A stretch of DNA of 64,000 nucleotides from Ilex aquifolium (Eukaryota > Streptophyta > Magnoliopsida > Aquifoliales > Aquifoliaceae): assembly GCA_951799425.1 (NCBI GenBank), contig OX637392.1, positions 36,305,593 to 36,369,592 of the forward strand, written 5' to 3'. This document shows, in pieces, positions 55,585 to 64,000 of the stretch; the stretch's first letter is position 1, and each line of letters starts with the position of its first letter. Under the pieces are notes generated by a model. It did no database searches. It was not told the origin of the DNA and was given only the letters and a program-made list of their open reading frames with translations. Position numbers and translations under genes: made by a program.

Positions 55585-55730
55585 AACCCACCGGTAGGTC
55601 GATGGCCAAACCTATCGGTAAGTTTTACTCCAGTAGCTAAAACCTTCCGGAAGGTTTGCGGTAGAACCAACTCCAGTAGATAAAACCTACCGATAGTTTT
55701 ATGAACAAACCTACCGGTAGGTTTTTACTT
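55585..55730. repeat. CCTACCGGTAGG-type palindrome cluster in the truncated LTR copy
   Basis: At the position matching 54139-54200 in the other LTR copy, the palindromes here have different arms: aaacctaccggtaggttt, aaccttccggaaggttt, and mutated cctatcggtaag and cctaccgatag. Again CCGG is central. Confidence 0.8.
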
Positions 55731-55940
55731 GTTTTGCTCAAATCAAGCCTCCCCTTCATCTCTATTGACTTTAAGCACTACGATGGGGGCTTAACTCACG
55801 CCATTTCCAACTATTTGCTTGCAAACATACCGAAACCTCATTAATTGTAGAAATATTACAATTCCTCCCATATTTACCACAAAAACAAGTCTAAAAGGGG
55901 TGCAAATGTGTAAATGATGTGCAATATTTTGTGCTAATCA

Positions 55941-56308
55941 ATTGCCTCTAGATCACTCGAGGCCTTTGCCCAATTCCACCACAAATGGGCTTCTCCTTCT
56001 AGCTGGAATGCAGCTAGCTTGATCTTAGTGGCATCAGAAGTGATCTCCATAGCCTCTAGGACTTTGTCGACTTGCTGAAACCAATAGTCACCTACCATCG
56101 GATCCGCCCCTCCCATAAAAGTCGGAGGCTTGTGTGCCTTGAAATTTTGGAGGTTACTTGAGCCCCTTTGGCCCACACTGGCGCTAACATGTGCAAAGGT
56201 AGCTGTCATACTACCAATAGCCTCCATGAAGGCTTGTTGGTCGAAGGCCGGTGGTGGTTGGTTGCTGTTCCATCCACTACCTCGACGTCCTCTTCCTTTA
56301 TTTGCCAT
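55941..56308 (-). pseudogene. Tekay gag, N-terminal part
   Basis: It begins at ATG 56308 (MANKGRGRRGSGWNSNQPPP) and contains FMEAIGSMTATFAHV, the block HKPPTFMGGADPMVGDYWFQ, the block MEITSDATKIKLAAFQLEGE and AHLWWNWA, the first half of the chromovirus Gag domain. It ends at the LTR block; the continuation is at 51424. This part has no internal stop. Confidence 0.85.
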
Positions 56309-56654
56309 CTACACACATATCAAATAGCAATACAACACTAACTTAGTATCCCAAAATAGGGATCAAAGTTGAAACATTGAGATTTCTCTTTTTGTCTCAC
56401 TAGTAAAGCGTGTGCCTCATACTAGTAGACATTTACACCATGAACCGTCCCGTTCCTTTGTCTTTCGACTGCCAATGTTATGTTTTCTAACCCTAGTGTC
56501 TCGTTTCCATATACATTTTATAATGCATATACTTCACATCACATATAACACAAAACATGTAGCAATTAAAGCACATAACATGTAGCAATTAAAGCACAAT
56601 GAATGTAATGGTCTAAACCCATGCCCCTCAAGCCCTAGGTAAATCGTATACCTA

Positions 56655-56668
56655 GGTTCTAATACCAA
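56655..56668 (-). other. Primer-binding site of the Tekay element
   Basis: On the minus strand ttggtattagaacc lies two bases after the 5' LTR end. It is a variant of the tRNA-iMet site. Confidence 0.75.
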
Positions 56669-56670
56669 GT

Positions 56671-59034
56671 TGTGACGCCCCAAAAATCGGGGGTCCTTTG
56701 TCAACTCATTGATCACCCATCAACCCAGGAATACCCATGGATACCGTGTAACTCGATATCACACTGTTATGCCCCATTTACTGGGATTCATAATTTAACA
56801 AAATTCGGACAGAGACTCTTTTGTACGAGGAGCACTACCCAAAACATAACATGTGCAATCATACAACATTGACCACACCGGGTTCATTTATCCATACTCA
56901 TATAACAATACGCAATTTTACATTAAAAATAATCCATATGAGTTCGATTAAAATTCTTTTACATACATTATATGCCCAAAAAATAACTTAGCAAATGTTT
57001 TACAAAAACATAGTTTTTCACAATAGTTTTACAATACGTGAATTAAAAGCCACAAGTCGGCTTTTCTTCATCCTTGAGGCCCCGAATATGAGTCGTCCAC
57101 CAGTGTATAACCCGCACCTGAAATCTTTTTCCAAAAAAGGTGAGCCACGCTCAATAGGGTATCTCATAAATAGGCCACTCCCCAACCTAAGTGCATATGA
57201 AATGTCCACATGCAACATTCAACAAGCAACAATATTTCAATCAAGAATATGCAATTCAATGTTGGAAATTCACTATACCATGCCATGAAATGAGATGAGA
57301 CTCACTCATGCACTTCAACCCGAGCCCTTACCGACTCCCGTAAAACATGCAATGCCAATGTGTATAAATCCACCATTGATGTCATACATCCAATGATCTT
57401 TTTAAATCTTTTTAAAATAAACCATGCGTGGTTGTTTAAAACAAAATCATGCGCCTTTGTTTAAAACAAAATCATGCGCCTTTGTTTAAAACAAAATCAT
57501 GTGTCTTTGTTTAAAACAAAATCATGTGTCTTTGTTGGGTAGCAGGATTTTGGTGTCTCACCCGCCGATTCCGCACACTGATACACTTTTTTGGACTTGC
57601 ACCGAAGGAAGTGTAAAAACCAGTAATTGGGTCTTGCACCCAAGGGAGAATCTAGCTCTTCTTGCTATACCCGACACAAGTTTTTCATGCAACCATGCAA
57701 TTCAGTCGGACCTAGGTCCAACCTTCCTGAGTTCACTTATCAACCACCAAGAATGGTGTTTGATCAACTATGCACCCACACCCACACTTATGCCTTATGC
57801 TCATGAATGTGTTGCACTCATGCAAAATCAATGTAAGATGTAATTGCAACACCAATATCATGTCCAATATGTAAGAGTGTCATATGAACAATTTCAACCA
57901 CATAGCATATAATTTCCATAAAATCCTCATCATGTCAATATATCATGAGCATATATCAACATTTACATTTAACAACAATTTTTCCCAAGCATGTTATCAC
58001 ATAATTTCATGCAATTAACACACTTTATTTCACATAGGCATTTTATCAAACACCTTCAAGGCACCAAATCATGTAATCACATAAAATGCCCAAATTTATC
58101 ACATAACTCAAAAAAAATCAGATTAAGTGATTTCCACATACCAAATTATCAAACCATTCAAGAAATCACAAACTAGCAATTTCTAATTAACAATTCATAC
58201 TAGATAGAATTTACTCGTTTCCATTAAACCAACTACAATAGGCAAGTGTTAAAATACATATAACAGCTCACCCATTTCATATATTCATCCTAGGTTGGAA
58301 GTAAACCTAGTTAGGATGAAAATCCTACATCTTGAAGCGTAAAACAATGCTAGGAAGCTCCAAAAACCCAAACCTTGCCAAAAACCAAACTTTCCCCAAA
58401 ATCCCGTCTTTGAATCTTTAGCGAAACCCGTCCTTTTTTGTATGGTTGTGAAACCCTGGTCGCGTAGATCGACTTTAATATTTAGCCCGAATGATTCCAA
58501 CCGGCGGAACTCCATAGATCATAGAGAGAAGTCTTAAATCTTTACTTTTTTCTTCATTTCCCTCTCTTCCTCTTCCAATGTTAGAACCCGACAATACAGT
58601 AGAGATTTTTGTGCAAAATCAAATTTTTTGACTCTTATTTATACCCTTTAACGCTTGGTCCACGTCGCGCCACACGTTCCCTATTCTCGAGTCCGTTTTC
58701 GTCCCGAAATGATTAAATTTCATTTCGGTTTAAGTTTAAGATATTTTTATATGAAATTTATTTAAATTATAATAAAATTTTAGAAATTTTATTTTTGGGT
58801 TCGTTTTTTAGGTCACCCGATACCTGGGTCGCCTCGAAAAACGCAAAAAACCCGACTATCTCGGAATTCGACGAAAATTGTCTAGGTAATTAGATTTCGC
58901 GAGACGAATCCAACGGTGAGGTCCATTTCGTCATCCGAGCTCTAGAGAAATACAGATTTTTAACCCGCACCGAAGTGAAAAAATTACCGTTTTGCCCTTT
59001 TTCATAACAAGTTTAAATTTAACCGAGTTTTACA
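56671..59034 (-). repeat. 5' LTR of the Tekay element
   Basis: On the minus strand it starts TGTAAAACTCGG at 59034 and ends GGGGCGTCACA at 56671. It is 2364 bp, against 2332 bp for the 3' LTR. It has four tandem 25-bp units at 57431-57530 where the 3' LTR has about one. Confidence 0.88.
57431..57530. repeat. 25-bp tandem repeat, four copies
   Basis: The unit tttgtttaaaacaaaatcat plus gcgcc or gtgtc contains the palindrome TGTTTAAAACA. The 3' LTR of the same element has roughly one unit at about 31665-31690, so the array expanded (or contracted) after insertion. Confidence 0.9.
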
Positions 59035-59330
59035 TAAATAATTTAGCTATGACATTTCAATGCTATCACTAAAAGTAAAATTTTTCGCCGTAATATGAAA
59101 AAATGTCACTTAGATGTGTAATATTTAGTGACAATAATTATTATAGCAAATTAAGTTAATTGTGCCACTAAAATGGATTATGTCGCTACTAAAAGTACAA
59201 TAAAAACTTGACTTTTAGTGACAACAATTATAGTTATAGCTAAAATTTACTATTTAGCCACAATTAAAATCACCGCTAAAATATTTTAATGACAATTTAT
59301 TGTCATGGCTTAAACGTTGAAATGAATAAA
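59035..59330. other. Right part of the AT-rich element split by the Tekay insertion
   Basis: tttagtgaca and tcactaaaag words occur repeatedly in both orientations (for example cttttagtgacaacaatta), continuing the pattern at 30820-30907. It is non-coding, probably a MITE or other non-autonomous DNA element; its ends were not defined. Confidence 0.45.
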
Positions 59331-60092
59331 AAAATTATTAAATTTTGGAAACAAACTTATTTTTGTTGATTATTTTTCAATTCACCTATTCACAAAAAAT
59401 TACATAGGCAATGAAGAACAATAGTATAATCAATACTCGATACTGTAAAAAATATATTTTCAAATCAATTAACTTAAAAATAATATTGTGATATAGTACT
59501 ATTAAACTATACATGTGTATAATGCATTACCATAAAAGAAAAGAAATCAAATATATATATATAATGATCATTTGACTTTTGAAGAATTATATATCGTAGG
59601 TGTTACCTAGCATGCAAACATGACAAATGAAACATAATCAGGTTATTTTTTAAAATTTAATAGCTATCAATAATCTAATGTCACAATTCAATCAACAACA
59701 TTATAATGAATAGGCATGTTCAGAATAATATCTTCTATTATGCATCAAAGCAAAATATGAATTTGTGTACAAGAAGTACAAAACTTTTCAAGGTCACGGA
59801 TTTAATGTTAAAACTCGTTGTTTTTACCCAAGAGAAAGAGGAATTTAAAAATGGTAACTGTGAAACCCTAATATGCATGGCATATCATTTAATTAAATGT
59901 ACTAGTATAATGGAGAAGATGTATAAAATTTTAAGGAAAAATAGAATTTCCTAAAAGTTTGGGGAGGTAAATGTAATTACTTAATATTTAATGCGAGATA
60001 TGCATAGGATGAGGTATAAGCTTGTGTAACATATATAAGTTTCCAATAGATAGGAAGTAAATATTATTGGGGTTAATATATATATATATATA
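59331..60092. other. AT-rich spacer, no gene seen
   Basis: Apart from a (TA)n tract at about 60076-60093 nothing is recognisable. Confidence 0.45.
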
Positions 60093-60158
60093 TGTAAGGG
60101 GTATCACCCGACACGAAAGGATTCTGGCTAACCTGGCGGACATCTCGGATGCACCAGT

Positions 60159-62279
60159 TGTGACGCCCCAAAATCCGGGGGTCCGTTGATTCCCCATCAA
60201 CCCGCGGAATACCTGTAGATACCTAGTATCTCGATATCACACTGTTATGCCCCATTTACCGGGGTCCATAACTTAACGAAAATTGGGCAGAGTCTCCTTT
60301 GTATGGGGAGCTCTACCCAATACCCAACCTGTGCAGTACACAATTACCAGACCCATCCGAGGTCAAATATAAAGCAATGGCCGCACCGGGTCCATGTATA
60401 AGTAAACATTGGCCACACTGGGTCCAATTAACCATACTTAAATCAAAACATGAAAGGCTAATCTAACAATAGTCTTTATAAGTTCTATTACAATTATTCT
60501 ACGCATTACATGCTCCAAAATATAGTTTCTAACATGTAATTACACAAAACATTAAGTAAAGCCACATGCGGCTTTCTTCAAGCATGAGGGTCCAAAATGG
60601 AGCCATCCGCCGGTGTATCTCTCCCACCTGAAATGTGTTCCCGTATAGGGTGAGCCAACGCCCAGTAGAGTATTTCCTACAGAGGCTACTCCTCAACCTA
60701 TATGCATATGAAATGTTCACATGCAACATTCATAAATCCGTAACCATTCCATCAAATAATATACAATTAAATGATGTAATGATATAATGTCATGCCATGA
60801 ATGAGGTGAGACCCACCCATGTGCACTCAACCCGAGTCCACTCTGACTCCCTTTATATGTCAATGCCATGTATGTGAAACCGGGCTACCTAAGCCCCATG
60901 AAATGAGATGAGACTCATGTACTCAACCCGAGCCCTCCCTGGCTCCTCAACACAATGTTAATGCCAACGTGTTTGATGTATCATGAAATGAGATGTGACT
61001 CATTTATGCACTCACCCCGAGCCCTTCCCAGCTCGACAACACAATGCAAATGTCAATGTGTAATGACCCGTCTTCGACGGAAATACATCCAATGATCACT
61101 TTGAATAAAAATCATGCGTTTTATAAATAAGATCATTATTGGATGGTACTCATTGAATGAGTATTTTATAAATCAAAATCTTGTGTCTTTGTTGGGCAAC
61201 GGATTTTGGTATCTCAACCTCCGGTTCCGTAAACACCAGCACTTTTCTGGAATTTCACCGCCGGACAAGTGCCTGAACCATGTAACCGGGTCTTGCACCC
61301 GAGGGGGGATCTATCCCTTCTTGCTATACCCAGACACAAGTTTTTCCTTATGCAATGCAATCATGCGACTCAGTCGGATCTTCGATCCAACTTTCCCGAG
61401 CCCACCATCAAACACCAAGTATGGTGTTGATTAATGCAACCATACCACCACACTCATGAATGACTCCCATGAATGTGACACAACCTTATGCCCAATATGC
61501 TATGACCGCCAATGAGCAACTCTTTTCATGTCCACATGCATTTAATACCACATAGGTTGTGGTACAATACCCATGCACAAACACACCCACACCCATCCTA
61601 ACATCCCATGAATGTGATGCCACACCATGTCCCATATGCAATGTATGCAACTTGGACTACTCCTTGCGTCAATTACCATGCCGGGTATCGACGTCAACCA
61701 TGCACTCACCCATGAAATAAATGATTCCATGCCAATGCAATGTAATGCACCATTGCATATCCATGCCATGTGCCATATGATATGAATGCCATATGGACAA
61801 TTAATTCATAGTTTCATATGTTCACATTCATGGCAATTATATCAATAACATATAACTACCAAAATCCTTAACCATGTCAATATACATCATAACCATATAA
61901 ATTCCATACTTCATCTCAACATTGATACATCAAGACCATATATCAATAATTCATAATTTCAACATAAATCATATCGTACACATATGATTTTCATTTACCA
62001 CATAAGGCATAACATGTTATTTATCATATAACAATTTCAATCCATTAGGCATTTTGTTGAACACCTTCAAGGCAAACAACATGGTAACACATATCATGCC
62101 CAATTTCCACATAATTCAAGAAATTCCAATAGGCAATTTCTACATACCCATTTAGGATAAAATTATTTTACCTAAATTCCACCAATAGGCAAGTGTAATT
62201 TTCTAACAACCTACCCACCATCTTCATTATTCCATAACCATATACATATAAATATATGTATACATACGTCAATATATAT

Positions 62280-62323
<44 letters not shown>

Positions 62324-63221
62324 AGCCCATTTATCATAGGCATTTCTAGGTAAGAAATCAACCCAAGTAGGAGAACCCCTACCTCTTGTAGCGTGAGAAT
62401 CCCGTAGGAAGCTCCCAAGACACGAAAACCCAACTCGAAGCTTGATTTTCCCAACTCCCGAAATTTCACCTTCGGTGAAATTCGTCATTTTTGGTACCCA
62501 CGCGTAGCCTTCGTCGACGTGATCACTTCTCCCTTCTAGCTCGACGGAATCTGAGCAAAGAAATACAACTCGAATCTTGATTTTCGTACACCCCCACCCG
62601 TTCACCTTCGGTGAAACTTGTTGTTTTTGGTACCCACGCGTAGCTCTCGTCGCGTAGATGAACTTTGCCTTTTGAATCGACGAATTCCGACGGACGGAAC
62701 TCCCGGAATCGGAGCGGGAAGCTTGGAGATCAAAATTTTTCTTCTCTATTTCTCCCCAAACGTCCAGACCAGTAAACACTGGTTTTTGTGTGATTTTTTT
62801 GCTAAAAAATCAGATATTTGCCGATATTTATAGTCGCAAATGAGCGGTCCACATCGCACCGCATATTTTCGACTTTCGGGTCCGTTTTTCGTCCCGAAAC
62901 GATTCATTATACCTCGGATTAAGTTCAAATTAATTTTATTTGAACTTTAACTTAATTTTAATGAAATTTTATAAAATCCATTATTGGGGACCTTTAAAAT
63001 TACATTCGCCACGCAGTCGCCTCGAACGACGTGCAAAAATCTGACTATCTCGGAATTCGACGAAATTTCTAGTGATTACTAGATTTCGCGTTGCGAATCC
63101 AATGGCACACTCCGTTTCCTCATCCAAGGTCTAGAACATGATTATTTCACATACGCATAAGGGTGGAGAATTACCATTTTGCCCTTTTTCAGAAAAAGTT
63201 CAATTTTTCCCGGGTTTTACA
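60159..63221 (-). mobile_element. Solo LTR of the TGTAAAACCC...GGCGTCACA family
   Basis: It is 3063 bp and on the minus strand starts TGTAAAACCCGGG (63221) and ends GGGGCGTCACA (60159). The TSD ccagt is perfect (60154-60158, 63222-63226). It is longer than its relatives because of internal tandem repeats: about three units around 60800-61060 sharing caacccgagcc, and two units around 62455-62660 sharing ttggtacccacgcgtag. It also has a (TA)n tract. Confidence 0.9.
62270..62324. repeat. (TA)n microsatellite in the solo LTR
   Basis: About 25 TA units with a single G interruption. Confidence 0.9.
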
Positions 63222-63763
63222 CCAGTAGCCTTTACCTCCATCCCACATCGGGTAGGAGTCGTCTCCCCTCCTCGCATATAAGCCTTGGCTTCCTATGGAG
63301 GAGGTACCCACTAGCATCTGATCAGTAGGAGGTACTCTCAATTTTTTGCCTCTTACATTTGGCGCCGTCTGTGAGAAACGATGATTAAGTTTCCACGAAT
63401 TGTAAATATATAAGTACTCAATCGATCTTGCCCTATAATATGACGAGCATTGTTGACAAATTTGTATGTGCAACAATCGAGATCGCGAGCATTGCGTACA
63501 AGAGTTAATCATGGGTCTGTGTGAACGACTGAACGTGCATCTAGAACGTTCATCACGATTTTCGGTATTTCTGCCTTACGGGATGGATGTTGTATCATGA
63601 AGTAGAATTATTCATCTTCTAGAAGCACAAACTACTGGTTGTGGTATTTCCCTTCCATGGAATTTATTTTTAGAACAAAGTCAGTTGCCCTTTATTTGGG
63701 CCCCATGCGACCAGCACAAAGGTTGCATGTGTTGAAAATAGTTATTTGGAACGACTATACTAC

Positions 63764-64000
63764 GACCGAGCAAACAACTAGGCTATCCGGCCGAGCTAAA
63801 ATTGGTCCAACCTAGCAAAGGATAAAACTCAACCGAGCAGATAGCTAGGTTATCTCGGCCGAGATAAAATTGGTCCGACCTAGCAAAGGATAAAACTCGA
63901 CTGAGCAAGTAGCTAGGCTATCCGGGCCGAGCTAAAATTGGTTCAATCGAGCAAAGGGCAAGATCCGACCGAGCAGATAGCTAGGCTATCGGTCGAGCTA
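63764..64000. repeat. 67-68 bp minisatellite, at least 3.5 copies, cut by window end
   Basis: Units start at 63764, 63831, 63899 and 63967 with gaccgagcagatagctaggc or a variant. Each contains ggccgagctaaaattggtcc and cctagcaaaggataaaactc or close variants. They lie in the untranslated interior of the last element. Confidence 0.88.

Larger units (their letters stand above)
51425..55940 (-). mobile_element. Rearranged LTR block (Tat/Athila-type LTR, truncated copy fused to full copy)
   Basis: The block interrupts Tekay gag. Four bases, attg, are repeated at 51421-51424 and 55941-55944. On the minus strand it starts TGATTAGCACAAAATATTGC at 55940. A second LTR start, TGATGAGCACAAAATATTG, lies at about 54653. 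The sequences after the two starts are homologous over about 1.3 kb (for example aggaggctgagttga and taatacccattttaaa occur in both). The stretch 54654-55940 is therefore a truncated LTR fused to a longer LTR (51425-54653). No gag or pol is present. The long copy has an internal 699-bp tandem duplication and contains a TRIM. Confidence 0.72.
30908..59034 (-). mobile_element. Del/Tekay-type gypsy chromovirus, minus strand, with nested insertions
   Basis: The LTRs are 56671-59034 (5', 2364 bp) and 30908-33239 (3', 2332 bp), with a perfect TSD taaat at 30903-30907 and 59035-59039. A tRNA-iMet-like primer-binding site (56668-56655 on the minus strand) follows the 5' LTR. Gag and pol pieces lie at 56308-55941, 51424-47593 and 33730-33440. 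The interior is split by an Athila element (33731-47587) and an LTR block (51425-55940). Subtracting both leaves about 9.75 kb. Pol is full of stops, and the LTRs differ by many substitutions and repeat number, so this is the oldest layer of the nest. Confidence 0.88.
60093..64000 (+). mobile_element. 5' part of a gypsy-like element with a very short LTR, cut by window end
   Basis: The LTR begins TGTAAGGGGTATCACC (60093) and ends GCCTCTTACA (63357). Without the nested solo LTR and one TSD copy it is about 197 bp. A TATA box (tataag, 63277-63282) lies in it. The primer-binding site tggcgccgtctgtgagaaac (63360-63379) is of tRNA-Asp type, so it is gypsy-like. The visible interior is non-coding and ends in a minisatellite. 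No gag is seen, so it may be a LARD or non-autonomous element; the 3' LTR is outside the window. Confidence 0.7.

Noticed and set aside
56655-56668. tRNA gene signals at the primer-binding sites
   Set aside because: Only the 3'-complementary stretch is present; no cloverleaf can be drawn around any of the primer sites.

Overview
The window is angiosperm nuclear DNA, and nearly all of it is transposable elements; I see no intact host gene. The signs of a plant are LTR elements of recognisable plant lineages (Athila, Tat, Del/Tekay and copia), tRNA-iMet and tRNA-Asp type primer-binding sites, a TRIM, a tRNA-headed SINE, and a captured fragment of eukaryotic ribosomal protein S18. The species cannot be named from the sequence.

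Layout. 1-2310 is AT-rich DNA holding a non-autonomous TIR element (318-1671) that carries a 5'-truncated, poly(A)-tailed retrocopy (873-1154). 2311-5820 is a decayed Ty1/copia element with a 430-bp MITE in its left LTR. 6109-17480 is a Tat-type gypsy element with 721-bp LTRs and the 5-bp target-site duplication (TSD) ATCGT. It has lost protease and integrase, and its 3' region carries on the opposite strand an RPS18 fragment and two intron-containing paralogous genes. 17656-20228 is a solo LTR of the TGTAACACCCC type. 21129-21402 is a SINE. 22134-30324 is a minus-strand copia element (TSD CCTTC) split by a solo LTR (24731-27051, TSD ATGAG).

30908-59034 is a minus-strand Del/Tekay-type gypsy element (TSD TAAAT) whose interior was opened twice. 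One insertion is a complete, young Athila-type element at 33731-47587 (TSD CCACT). The other is a 4.5-kb rearranged LTR block at 51425-55940, which itself holds a complete 332-bp TRIM at 53516-53847 (TSD GTTAG). From 60093 to the window end there is the 5' part of another gypsy-like element with a very short LTR, split by a 3.06-kb solo LTR (60159-63221, TSD CCAGT).

Most notable is the Athila-type element. Its gag-pol is one uninterrupted 1870-codon frame and its two 1733-bp LTRs are almost identical. Where many relatives carry an env-like gene, it has a duplicated two-gene cassette: a 43-48 residue single-span membrane micropeptide followed by a 136-141 residue basic protein with a Cys-Cys-His-Cys finger. 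That basic protein has the architecture of the cysteine-rich nucleic-acid-binding (silencing-suppressor) proteins of carla-like plant viruses. The same element's LTR has tandem evening-element-like motifs just upstream of its TATA box. A second recurrent oddity is clusters of CCGG-centred palindromes inside several different LTRs, at matching positions but with different arm sequences.

All coordinates, TSDs and translations were read by eye. Family names rest on motif recognition, not on database searches.
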